From assembly GCA_023389745.1 (NCBI GenBank), contig JAEWED010000225.1, positions 1 to 25,717 on the forward strand: a DNA stretch of 25,717 nt, written 5' to 3'. Within the stretch, counting starts at the first letter, position 1. Every line of letters begins with the position of its first letter. Position numbers and translations under genes: made by a program. Origin of the DNA: Actinomycetes bacterium (GTDB lineage: Bacteria > Actinomycetota > Acidimicrobiia > Acidimicrobiales > Microtrichaceae). The notes beneath the pieces are model-generated. The model did no database searches. It was not told the origin of the DNA and was given only the letters and a program-made list of their open reading frames with translations. Of the stretch, positions 14,005 through 21,102 are shown one piece after another.

Positions 14005-15165
14005 GTGAACGGGCTCGACCTGCTGCTGGTCATGCTCGCCGTGGTCGCGGCGGTGGGCGGCTGGCGCCTTGGATTCCTGCACCGCCTCTCGGGCTGGATC
14101 GGCGCGGGCATGGGGCTCGCGCTGGCCATCGTGGTGCTCCCGTCGGTGGTGGAGCGCCTCGGGCTCGACTCCGACACGACGATCTTCCTGGTCTGCACCG
14201 CGGTCCTGGTGCTGCTCGCGTCGATCGGGCAGGCGATCGGGGCGTCGATCGGGTCCCGGATGCGACAGGAGGTCGACACCTCGGCGGCACGCAGCCTCGA
14301 CTCGCTCGGCGGTGCGCTGCTCGGCGTGGTCGGCGTCGCCGTGCTCGCATGGCTCGTGGTCCCGGTGATGGCCGACACCGCCGGCTGGGCCGCGGCGAGC
14401 GCCCGTGGCTCGGTGATCAGCCGGCTGGTCGACGAGCACCTGCCGGACCCGCCGCCCCAGATCGCCGAGCTCGAACGACAGCTCGCCGGCGGTCAGTACC
14501 CCGAGCTCTTCGCAGGGCTGCGACCGGCTCCCGACACGCCACCGCCACCCTCGGGCAGCACCGTGAGCGCCGAGCTGCTCGACCGCTCGGCACGCAGCGT
14601 GGTGCGCATCCAGGGCGAGGCCTGCGACCGGGTGCAGTCGGGCAGCGGCTTCGTGATCGACACCGGGCTCGTCGTGACCAACGCACACGTCGTGGCGGGC
14701 ACCGACGACCTGACCCTCGAGACCCCCGACGGTGCTCGTGGGCGCGGCGTCGTGGTGGCCTTCGATCCGAGCACCGACCTGGCACTGGTCGCGACCGACC
14801 TGGAGCGCGAGCCGCTGCCGGTCGACGCGCCGACGGTGGGGGACCGCGGCCTGGTGCTCGGGTTCCCCGGCGGCGGGCCGTTCGCCCCGTCGCCCTTCGA
14901 GGTCGCCGAGCGACTCGACGCCACCGGCTACGACATCTACGACTCGGCGCTCGTGGAACGTGACCTGCTGGCGCTGTCCAGCGAGCTCGAGCCGGGCGAC
15001 TCCGGCAGCGCCGTGCTGCGCGACGACGGCACCGTCATCGGCGTCGCGGTCGCCGTGGCGCCGGACCGCCCCCTCGTCGCGTACGCACTCGACGCCGCGG
15101 AGCTGGAGTCGCTCGGGGTGGGCGCCGACGGCTCCGAGGTCGACACCGGGCCCTGCATCCGCTGA
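14005..15165 (+). CDS. marP: MarP-type membrane-bound serine protease
   Basis: 386 aa. A CvpA-like N-terminal part with four predicted membrane helices (about 4-20, 30-50, 58-80 and 102-122) carries a chymotrypsin-like domain outside the membrane. The catalytic triad is visible: NAHVV (H228), STDLAL (D258) and GDSGSA (S333). C207 and C384 sit where MarP of M. tuberculosis has a disulfide that stabilises the active form. That protein cleaves periplasmic substrates and supports acid resistance. GTG at 14005 lies 21 nt after trmI, with no strong ribosome binding site, so read-through with the tRNA-modification genes is likely. The residues before the protease domain (about 140-185) are a Pro-rich linker. 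Confidence 0.92.
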   Translation: MNGLDLLLVMLAVVAAVGGWRLGFLHRLSGWIGAGMGLALAIVVLPSVVERLGLDSDTTIFLVCTAVLVLLASIGQAIGASIGSRMRQEVDTSAARSLDSLGGALLGVVGVAVLAWLVVPVMADTAGWAAASARGSVISRLVDEHLPDPPPQIAELERQLAGGQYPELFAGLRPAPDTPPPPSGSTVSAELLDRSARSVVRIQGEACDRVQSGSGFVIDTGLVVTNAHVVAGTDDLTLETPDGARGRGVVVAFDPSTDLALVATDLEREPLPVDAPTVGDRGLVLGFPGGGPFAPSPFEVAERLDATGYDIYDSALVERDLLALSSELEPGDSGSAVLRDDGTVIGVAVAVAPDRPLVAYALDAAELESLGVGADGSEVDTGPCIR

Positions 15166-15183
15166 ACGCAGGGGCGCACTGGT

Positions 15184-15211
15184 TACGGTCGGGGGCAGTT
15201 CCACGAGGAGG
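15184..15211 (+). promoter_or_regulatory. Putative -10 box and strong ribosome binding site before the Thr-rich gene
   Basis: TACGGT (15184-15189) is identical to the -10-like box before pup. GAGGAGG (15205-15211) lies 7 nt before the ATG at 15219 and fixes the start. This indicates a leadered transcript separate from marP. Confidence 0.5.
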
Positions 15212-15218
15212 CAGTGCG

Positions 15219-15761
15219 ATGTCCGACCAGTACCCACCCGACGGTGACGCCGGCGAACCGACCGGCGAGCAGTGGGCGGTCGACCCCCAGGGCGGCGATC
15301 CCTACGGAGCCGGACCCGACGGCGAGCCGACCACCGTCCTGCCGCCCTCGACCCAGCAGTACCCCGTGCAGCACCCCACCGAGCTGAACGACCCGCCGGC
15401 GGTCGCCCCGGTCGATCCCGCACCGGTGGGACCGCCCCCTGCGCAGCCGTCGGGCGGGGGAGTGCCCGGCTGGGCGGTCGGCATCATCGTGCTGCTGGTC
15501 GTGGCGGTCGGCCTGATCGTGTTCCTGGTGCTGCGCGACGACTCCTCGGACCCCGCCGAGACCACCACGACGTCGTCGTCGACCACGAGCGAGGTGACCA
15601 CCACGACCGAGGCACCCACGACCACCCGCGTGCCGCCCACCACCCAGGCGCCGACGACCACGCGTCCTCCGACCACGACCGAGGCGACCACGACGACGAC
15701 CGAGGCACCGACGACCACGACCACCACCGAGGCGCCCGCACCGCCCGACGAGGGCACCTGA
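15219..15761 (+). CDS. Pro-rich membrane protein with a Thr-rich extracellular tail
   Basis: 180 aa. Residues 1-83 are Pro/Gly/Asp-rich and cytoplasmic by topology, residues 84-106 form one membrane helix (GWAVGIIVLLVVAVGLIVFLVL), and residues 110-180 are an exposed tail built mostly of Thr, with TTTEAPTT-like units. Such tails are likely O-glycosylation sites in Actinobacteria and may span the wall. No enzymatic domain is seen. The start is fixed by GAGGAGG. The repetitive ACC/ACG codons form a simple-sequence tract at about 15560-15735. It ends at a strong hairpin shared with the convergent ferredoxin gene. Function unknown; it may be a poorly conserved surface protein. Confidence 0.75.
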   Translation: MSDQYPPDGDAGEPTGEQWAVDPQGGDPYGAGPDGEPTTVLPPSTQQYPVQHPTELNDPPAVAPVDPAPVGPPPAQPSGGGVPGWAVGIIVLLVVAVGLIVFLVLRDDSSDPAETTTTSSSTTSEVTTTTEAPTTTRVPPTTQAPTTTRPPTTTEATTTTTEAPTTTTTTEAPAPPDEGT

Positions 15762-15788
15762 CCCAGGTCCCGGCCTCGCCGGGAGCAG

Positions 15789-15820
15789 CCCGGACGCGCA
15801 ACAGCCCGGACGCGCAACAG
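15789..15820 (+). repeat. 16-bp tandem duplication beside the terminator
   Basis: The unit CCCGGACGCGCAACAG occurs twice in direct succession, at 15789-15804 and 15805-15820, without mismatch. The end of the second copy (ACAG) forms the start of the terminator stem. It probably arose by slippage; no function is apparent. Confidence 0.85.
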
Positions 15821-15844
15821 CCCGCACCGACCGGTGCGGGCTGT
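15817..15844. terminator. Strong bidirectional hairpin between convergent genes
   Basis: A perfect 12-bp stem (ACAGCCCGCACC / GGTGCGGGCTGT) with a GACC loop lies between the Thr-rich gene (ending at 15761) and the ferredoxin gene (minus strand, stop at 15908). It is well placed to end both. A short T-containing stretch (CGTCGTTCG) follows on the plus strand. It is the clearest terminator of the window. Confidence 0.75.
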
Positions 15845-15907
15845 CGTCGTTCGAACGGGTGATCGCGTGGGCGACCCGGGTGCTGCCCAGCAGCGCGCCC
15901 GATCAGC

Positions 15908-16150
15908 TCACTCGGCCTCGATGAAGATGCACTCCCCGGGGCACTCCTCGGCGGACTCGATGACGCCCTCGAGCTCGTTGTCGGGGATCTCGGCGAGGCC
16001 CTCGGCGCCGCCCGGGTCGCTGTAGACCTTGTTGGCGTCCTTCACGTAGGCGAGGCCGTCGTCGAGCAGGGTGAACACGGCCGGCGAGATCTCCTCGCAC
16101 AACCCGTCACCGGTGCAGAGATCCTGATCGATCCAGACCTTCAAACCCAT
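15908..16150 (-). CDS. Small ferredoxin with a CxxDxxC cluster motif
   Basis: 80 aa, one-cluster ferredoxin and soluble electron carrier. The cluster motif is C12-x2-D15-x2-C18 with C70-Pro near the C-terminus; the usual second cysteine is replaced by Asp. In known ferredoxins of this type the cluster is [3Fe-4S] or an Asp-ligated [4Fe-4S]. The extra C74 (ECPGEC) may be free. MGLKVWIDQDLC and the CPGECIF ending fit the actinobacterial P450-type ferredoxins, but no P450 or reductase gene is in the window. The ATG at 16150 follows AGGCAGG and fits the family start. It is divergent from arc, with 220 bp between the starts. Confidence 0.9.
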   Translation of the reverse strand: MGLKVWIDQDLCTGDGLCEEISPAVFTLLDDGLAYVKDANKVYSDPGGAEGLAEIPDNELEGVIESAEECPGECIFIEAE

Positions 16151-16211
16151 GCTGACCTGCCTTCGTGGCGACTCCGGGTCGGAGTCGGTTCGGGAACCGG
16201 GGGATGGCTCC

Positions 16212-16217
16212 ATCCTA
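16212..16217 (-). promoter_or_regulatory. Putative -10 box of the ferredoxin gene
   Basis: Minus-strand TAGGAT lies 61 nt before the ferredoxin ATG, in the divergent gap shared with arc (16151-16370). A transcript from here would have a leader of roughly 55 nt with room for the ribosome binding site. There is no clear -35 element. Confidence 0.35.
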
Positions 16218-16335
16218 GCCACATCGGCGACTTTTCACGGTCGTTCCGGTGGAAATCAGTCACCTCCGCAACGGCCGTGACGGGTGTCCATCGACGGTTC
16301 CGTGCCCATGGCGCCGATCTGACGCGAACAGGGGG

Positions 16336-16365
16336 TAGAACGAGGGCTGAGCGAACCCAGGGAGG
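16336..16365 (+). promoter_or_regulatory. Possible -10 box and ribosome binding site of arc
   Basis: TAGAAC (16336-16341) is a weak -10 candidate. GGGAGG (16360-16365) lies 5 nt before the GTG at 16371 and supports that start. The ribosome binding site is convincing, the promoter less so. Confidence 0.4.
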
Positions 16366-16370
16366 CAACC

Positions 16371-18122
16371 GTGGGCGATCAGGACATCAACGACCGGCCG
16401 GACGACGTCGAGTCGCTCCGGGACCAGGTCCAGGAGCTCGAGAACGAGGTCTCGTCCCTCGTGCGTCGCCTGCAGGACGCACCCAAGCGGGTGCGCACGC
16501 TCGAGGAGCGCCTGCTCGAGACCAAGGGACAGCTCGCCCAGGCGGTGAGCCAGAACGAGAAGCTGAGCTACACGCTGCGAGAGGCCAGGGACCACATCTC
16601 GGCGCTGCGTGACGAGGTCGACAAGCTCACCCAGCCGCCGGCGGCGTACGCCACGCTGCTCGGCGTGAACGACGACGAGACGGTCGACGTGCAGGCCGCC
16701 GGCCGCAAGATGCGCGTCGAGGTGTCGCCCTCGATCACACCCGACCAGCTGCAGCGGGGCGCCGAGGTCGTGCTCAACGAGGCCTACAACGTCGTGATGG
16801 TCCGCTCACCGGAGTCCTCGGGCGAGATCGTGACCTTCAAGGAGCTCTTCGACGACGGCCGCCGGGCGCTGGTGGTGGGTCGAGCGGACGAGGAGCGCGT
16901 CGCGGAGCTCGCCGAGCAGCTGATCGGCACCCGCCTCCGTGCCGGCGACATCGTCCTGATGGACGCCCGCTCCGGCCTGCTGCTCGAGCGGCTGCCGAAG
17001 GCCGAGGTCGAGGAGCTCGTGCTCGAAGAGGTGCCCGACATCTCCTACGAGGACATCGGCGGCCTCGACGAGCAGATCGAGCAGATCACCGACGCGGTCG
17101 AGCTGCCGTTCCTGCACCAGGACCTCTTCCGCGAGTACCTGCTGCCGGCGCCCAAGGGCATCCTGCTCTACGGCCCTCCGGGCTGCGGCAAGACGCTGAT
17201 CGCCAAGGCCGTCGCGAACAGCCTCTCGAAGAAGGTCAGCGAGTCGACCGGTGTCGAGGCCCGCAGCTTCTTCCTGAACATCAAGGGCCCGGAGCTGCTC
17301 AACAAGTACGTCGGCGAGACCGAGCGCCACATCCGGCTGGTGTTCCAACGGGCCCGCGAGAAGGCCGAGGACGGCACTCCCGTGATCGTCTTCTTCGACG
17401 AGATGGAGTCGCTGTTCCGCACGCGGGGCACCGGCATCTCCTCCGACATGGAGGCGACGATCGTGCCGCAGCTGCTCGCCGAGATCGACGGCGTCGAGAC
17501 GCTGCGCAACGTGATCGTGATCGGCGCCTCGAACCGAGAGGACCTGATCGATCCGGCGATCCTGCGTCCGGGCCGCCTGGACGTGAAGATCAAGATCAAC
17601 CGCCCCGACGAGACCTCGGCGACGCAGATCTTCGGCCGCTACCTGACCCCCGACCTGCCCCTCGACCCCGACGAGGTGGTGCGCCTCGGCGGCGGCGATC
17701 CCGCGAAGGCGACCGCCGCGATGATCGAGCAGACCGTCGAGGAGATGTACCGCACCGACGAGCAGAACCAGTTCCTCGAGGTGACCTACCAGAACGGCGA
17801 CAAGGAGGTCATGTACTTCAAGGACTTCTCGTCGGGCGCCATGATCGAGAACATCGTGCGCCGGGCCAAGAAGCTCGCGATCAAGCGCCAGCTCGCCGGT
17901 TCGGGCCGGGGCATCCGAGTGTCCGACCTCGTCAACTCGATCCACCAGGAGTACAAGGAGCACGAGGACCTGCCGAACACGACCAACCCCGACGACTGGG
18001 CCAAGATCTCGGGCAAGAAGGGCGAGCGGATCGTGTACGTGCGTACGCTTGTGCACCACATCGATGAGGACTCCACGGGTGGCCGCTCGATCGAGCGTGT
18101 CGCCACGGGCCAGTACCTCTGA
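16371..18122 (+). CDS. arc: Proteasome-activating AAA+ ATPase ARC/Mpa
   Basis: 583 aa. The hexameric ring ATPase binds pupylated proteins, unfolds them with ATP and feeds them to the 20S core. An N-terminal coiled coil (about 10-88) that would bind Pup is followed by OB domains (about 90-210) and the AAA+ module: Walker A GPPGCGKT (268-275), Walker B VIVFFDE (E344), and the GASNRED and LRPGRLD motifs. The protein ends in GQYL; the terminal QYL motif docks into pockets on the core and is conserved in Mpa. GTG at 16371 is set by GGGAGG. It heads the proteasome locus, but dop, pup, prcB and pafA each have a promoter-like box of their own. Confidence 0.97.
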   Translation: MGDQDINDRPDDVESLRDQVQELENEVSSLVRRLQDAPKRVRTLEERLLETKGQLAQAVSQNEKLSYTLREARDHISALRDEVDKLTQPPAAYATLLGVNDDETVDVQAAGRKMRVEVSPSITPDQLQRGAEVVLNEAYNVVMVRSPESSGEIVTFKELFDDGRRALVVGRADEERVAELAEQLIGTRLRAGDIVLMDARSGLLLERLPKAEVEELVLEEVPDISYEDIGGLDEQIEQITDAVELPFLHQDLFREYLLPAPKGILLYGPPGCGKTLIAKAVANSLSKKVSESTGVEARSFFLNIKGPELLNKYVGETERHIRLVFQRAREKAEDGTPVIVFFDEMESLFRTRGTGISSDMEATIVPQLLAEIDGVETLRNVIVIGASNREDLIDPAILRPGRLDVKIKINRPDETSATQIFGRYLTPDLPLDPDEVVRLGGGDPAKATAAMIEQTVEEMYRTDEQNQFLEVTYQNGDKEVMYFKDFSSGAMIENIVRRAKKLAIKRQLAGSGRGIRVSDLVNSIHQEYKEHEDLPNTTNPDDWAKISGKKGERIVYVRTLVHHIDEDSTGGRSIERVATGQYL

Positions 18123-18153
18123 CCAGCACCAGCGTGTGGCATCGGGAGGCGGG

Positions 18154-19167
18154 ATGAAGATGACGAAGCGGCGGGCCTCGCTCTCCGCACTCGGGCTCGC
18201 CCTCGTCGCCATCGTGGTGAGCGGCTGCGGCCCCGAGCTGGGACCGGTCCGGAAGTTGACGAACATCGCCGCCCCGCGGCTGCCGGAGCTGTCCGACCCG
18301 TCGGTCGTCCGCGTCGACTCGACGTACTACATCTACGGCTCGAACAACCACCTCCGTGCGCCGGTCACCCGGACCACCGACATCGGTCGGTCCTACTCCC
18401 TGCAGGCGAAGAACCAGCTCACGTCCAACGCCATGCCGGCGCGGCCGGCGTGGGCCGGTTCGTCGAACCCGATCCAGCTGTGGGCGCCGACGGTGCACCG
18501 CTTCGGCAACACGTGGGTCATGTACTTCTCGATGGACCGCCAGAACCCGCCGCAGCCGAACAACCCGCAGTGCCTCGGACGGGCCACCGCGTCCAGCCCG
18601 ATGGGCCCGTTCACCCCGGACCCGTCGCCCGCCCACTGCGGCCTGCGCGGCACCGGCGGTGCGCTCGACCCGCAGTTCTACGTCGACAAGCACGGCCGGG
18701 CAGGCCTGCTCGCGGCGTTCGGCGACACCGAGAGCCCGATCCACCACCTGTCCCTCGACGGCGCCGGGCGCATCGTCGGCGCGGCGACGCCGATCCTCGC
18801 CCGCCAGCACGGCTGGGAGTACCACTTCATCGAGAACCCGGCGATGGTCTACGACTGGACCCGTGACAACTACCTGTTGACCTACTCCGCGGGTCGTTGG
18901 TGGGAGGGCCGCTACTCGACCGGCATCGCCCGCTGCTCGACGCCGGCGGGCCCGTGCACCTCGGATCCGTCGGGACCGTGGGTGTCGTCGGGCGCCGGGC
19001 GCACCGGCCCCGGCGGGCTCAGCTTCTTCACCGACACCACCGGCCAGACCCACGGCATCTTCTCGACCTTCGCCGCCGGGTTCGAGACCCAGAACGGCGG
19101 CCGTTCGGCGTCGATCATGCCGCTGCAGATCCAGCCGGCAGTGGGTCTCGGCACCGTCACGAAGTGA
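18154..19167 (+). CDS. Lipoprotein with a GH43-like beta-propeller
   Basis: 337 aa. The N-terminus is a lipoprotein signal: MKMTKRRASL, a hydrophobic stretch and the lipobox VSGC with C25 as the lipid-modified residue, so the protein should be anchored outside the membrane. The rest fits a five-bladed GH43-type propeller, a family that cleaves arabinose- or xylose-containing glycans. The three acidic positions are plausible: SDPSVV (D48), ALDPQFY (D172) and IENPAM (E227). ATG at 18154 has GGGAGG just upstream and lies 31 nt after the arc stop, so co-transcription with arc is likely. It lies between arc and dop, where no glycosidase is expected. Whether it is an active hydrolase or a binding protein is unknown. 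Confidence 0.8.
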   Translation: MKMTKRRASLSALGLALVAIVVSGCGPELGPVRKLTNIAAPRLPELSDPSVVRVDSTYYIYGSNNHLRAPVTRTTDIGRSYSLQAKNQLTSNAMPARPAWAGSSNPIQLWAPTVHRFGNTWVMYFSMDRQNPPQPNNPQCLGRATASSPMGPFTPDPSPAHCGLRGTGGALDPQFYVDKHGRAGLLAAFGDTESPIHHLSLDGAGRIVGAATPILARQHGWEYHFIENPAMVYDWTRDNYLLTYSAGRWWEGRYSTGIARCSTPAGPCTSDPSGPWVSSGAGRTGPGGLSFFTDTTGQTHGIFSTFAAGFETQNGGRSASIMPLQIQPAVGLGTVTK

Positions 19168-19229
19168 CCGAGCGGCAGCCAACCAGGTGACGGAGCGACC
19201 GCCAGCCGAGTGAGTCCGGCGGCAGCCAC

Positions 19230-19235
19230 TAGCGT
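19230..19235 (+). promoter_or_regulatory. Putative -10 box of dop (leaderless)
   Basis: TAGCGT ends 6 nt before the GTG at 19242, which has no Shine-Dalgarno sequence. Transcription would start at or near the start codon. It lies in the 74-bp gap after the GH43-like gene. Confidence 0.45.
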
Positions 19236-19241
19236 CGCCGT

Positions 19242-20753
19242 GTGGCCGTCACGAAGATCTGCGGGATCGAGACCGAGTACGGGATCGTCATCCGGGGCAC
19301 CTCGGAGTCGAACCCGATCTCGGCGTCGTCGCTCCTGATCAACGCGTACCTGTCGACGCTCGACGACGACCCCGCGGACCCCCATCCGCCGACGGTCGGC
19401 TGGGACTTCGAGGACGAGTCGCCGGGCAACGACGCCCGCGGCAACTCGCTGCGGCTGACGGCCGCACCCGAGATCGAGACGCACCTGGTCAACGCGGTGC
19501 TCACCAACGGCGCCCGCTACTACGTCGACCACGCCCACCCGGAGTACTCCGCGCCCGAGTGCCTCGACGCCCGTCAGGCGCTGCTCTACGACCGTGCCGG
19601 CGAGGAGATCCTGCTGCGCTCCATGGCCGCGGCCCGGCGCATGCTGCCCGAGGGCCAGGAGCTGGTCGTCTACAAGAACAACTCCGACGGCAAGGGCAAC
19701 AGCTACGGCTGCCACGAGAACTACCTGATGGACCGGGCGACGCCGTTCTCGCGGATCGTGTCGCACGCGACGGCGCACATGGTCACCCGGCAGGTGTTCA
19801 CCGGCTCGGGCAAGGTCGGCGCCGAGCACCAGGGACGCCACCGCGACGAGGTGCCGTTCCAGATCACCCAGCGCGCCGACTTCTTCGAGGAAGAGGTGGG
19901 CCTCGAGACGACGCTGAAGCGGCCCATCATCAACACCCGCGACGAGCCCCACGCGGATGCGCAGAAGTACCGACGGCTCCACGTCATCGCGGGCGACGCG
20001 AACATGAGCGAGGTCGCCACGTTCCTCAAGTTGGGCACCACGGCCCTGGTGCTCGCCATGATCGACGACGACGCGCTCGGCGAGCCGCTGCGCCTGGCAC
20101 GGCCGGTGCCGGCCATGCACCAGGTCTCGCGCGACCTGTCGCTGGAGTCGCCGCTGCAGATGGCCGACGGTTCGACGATGACTGCGCTCGAGGTGCAGTG
20201 GCAGCTGCTCGAGCACGCCCGCCGCTACGCCGACGAGCGAGGTCTCGAGGCGGTCGGCGAGGCGGTCGGCGAGCAGACGCTGGTCCGGTGGGAGTCGGTG
20301 CTGTCCGGGCTCGAGTCCGATCCGCTGCGCCTGGCCGACCAGCTGGACTGGGTCGCGAAGTACCGGCTGTTCGACGGCTACCGCGAGCGCCACGGCCTCG
20401 AGTGGAACGACGCCAGGCTCGCCGCGATGGACCTGCAGTACCACGACCTGCGTCCGGCGTCGTCGCTGGCCCGCAGGGTCGGCCTGGAGCGCCTCACCGA
20501 CGACGACGAGGTCGAGGCAGCGGTCACCCAACCGCCGCCCGACACCCGTGCCTACTTCCGCGGCCGGTGCCTGGCCCGCTTCTCCGACGACATCGTCGCG
20601 GCGAACTGGGACTCGATCGTCTTCGACGTGGGCGAGACCTCGCTGCAGCGGGTCCCGATGCTCGATCCCGCCAAGGGCACACGTGACACCGTCGGCGAGC
20701 TGATCGACTCCTCGGCGTCGGCCGCCGAGCTCCTGCGCCGCCTCGGCAGCTGA
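19242..20753 (+). CDS. dop: Depupylase/deamidase of Pup
   Basis: 503 aa. Dop cleaves the isopeptide bond between Pup and a lysine of its target, and in species with Pup ending in Gln also deamidates it. The carboxylate-amine/glutamine-synthetase-like fold is shown by CGIETEYGIV (7-16), YVDHAHPEYSAPE with the nucleophile-like D96, KNNSDGKGNSYGCHENYL, and RPIINTRDEPHAD. The insertion at about 37-70 after IETEYG is the Dop loop, absent from PafA, and decides the assignment. GTG at 19242 starts at the family N-terminus (VAVTKICGIETEYG). Since Pup here ends in Glu, only the depupylation activity would be needed. Confidence 0.96.
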   Translation: MAVTKICGIETEYGIVIRGTSESNPISASSLLINAYLSTLDDDPADPHPPTVGWDFEDESPGNDARGNSLRLTAAPEIETHLVNAVLTNGARYYVDHAHPEYSAPECLDARQALLYDRAGEEILLRSMAAARRMLPEGQELVVYKNNSDGKGNSYGCHENYLMDRATPFSRIVSHATAHMVTRQVFTGSGKVGAEHQGRHRDEVPFQITQRADFFEEEVGLETTLKRPIINTRDEPHADAQKYRRLHVIAGDANMSEVATFLKLGTTALVLAMIDDDALGEPLRLARPVPAMHQVSRDLSLESPLQMADGSTMTALEVQWQLLEHARRYADERGLEAVGEAVGEQTLVRWESVLSGLESDPLRLADQLDWVAKYRLFDGYRERHGLEWNDARLAAMDLQYHDLRPASSLARRVGLERLTDDDEVEAAVTQPPPDTRAYFRGRCLARFSDDIVAANWDSIVFDVGETSLQRVPMLDPAKGTRDTVGELIDSSASAAELLRRLGS

Positions 20754-20818
20754 GGCCGTCCCCGCCGTGCGGTGACGCCGCTCCGGAAAGGCGGCGCGGC
20801 ATCGCGCGGATGTCGGGG

Positions 20819-20840
20819 TACGGTGACGGCGACGCGGAGG
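20819..20840 (+). promoter_or_regulatory. Putative -10 box and ribosome binding site of pup
   Basis: TACGGT (20819-20824) is followed by GGAGG (20836-20840), 6 nt before the pup ATG. Unlike its neighbours dop and prcB, pup seems to have a leader with a strong ribosome binding site, which would suit a protein needed in high amounts. Confidence 0.5.
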
Positions 20841-20846
20841 TTCGAG

Positions 20847-21044
20847 ATGCCAGAACGTGAACTGAAGAAGAAGCCAGCGCCGCAGCGTCGCGACACCGAA
20901 GAGGTGGTCGAGGAGCCCGCGGCCAGCGAGTCCGGCACCAAGATCAAGGCCGAGTTGGACGAACTGCTCGACGAGATCGACGACGTGCTCGAGACGAACG
21001 CCGAGGACTTCGTGAAGTCCTACATCCAGAAGGGCGGTGAGTGA
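20847..21044 (+). CDS. pup: Prokaryotic ubiquitin-like protein Pup, ending in Gly-Gly-Glu
   Basis: 65 aa, the usual length. Pup is a mostly disordered modifier joined through the side chain of its C-terminal glutamate to lysines of target proteins. The N-terminus is Lys- and Glu-rich (MPERELKKKPAPQRR), the middle has the helix-forming ELDELLDEIDDVLETNAEDF that binds the ATPase coiled coil, and the end is VKSYIQKGGE. Many Actinobacteria encode GGQ; the genomic GGE here is ready for PafA without deamidation. GGAGG before the ATG fixes the start. It lies between dop and prcB, the standard order. Confidence 0.97.
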   Translation: MPERELKKKPAPQRRDTEEVVEEPAASESGTKIKAELDELLDEIDDVLETNAEDFVKSYIQKGGE

Positions 21045-21089
21045 GCACACGGCATGATCCGTGTGCCACCGCTCCCGGAACGGCCCTTG

Positions 21090-21095
21090 TAGCCT
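21090..21095 (+). promoter_or_regulatory. Putative -10 box of prcB (leaderless)
   Basis: TAGCCT ends 7 nt before the GTG at 21103, with no Shine-Dalgarno sequence. The geometry matches pafA and tal. It lies in the 58-bp gap after pup. Confidence 0.45.
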
Positions 21096-21102
21096 GCGAC
21101 CC

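Noticed and set aside
12997..15423. An 808-codon minus-strand frame opposite ttuA, trmI and marP
   Set aside because: Same kind of GC-driven shadow; it spans several genes with catalytic motifs on the plus strand.
20776..20796. CGCCGC / GCGGCG inverted repeat after dop as a terminator
   Set aside because: The stem is only 6 bp with a 9-nt loop and no T tract, which is not enough at this GC content.
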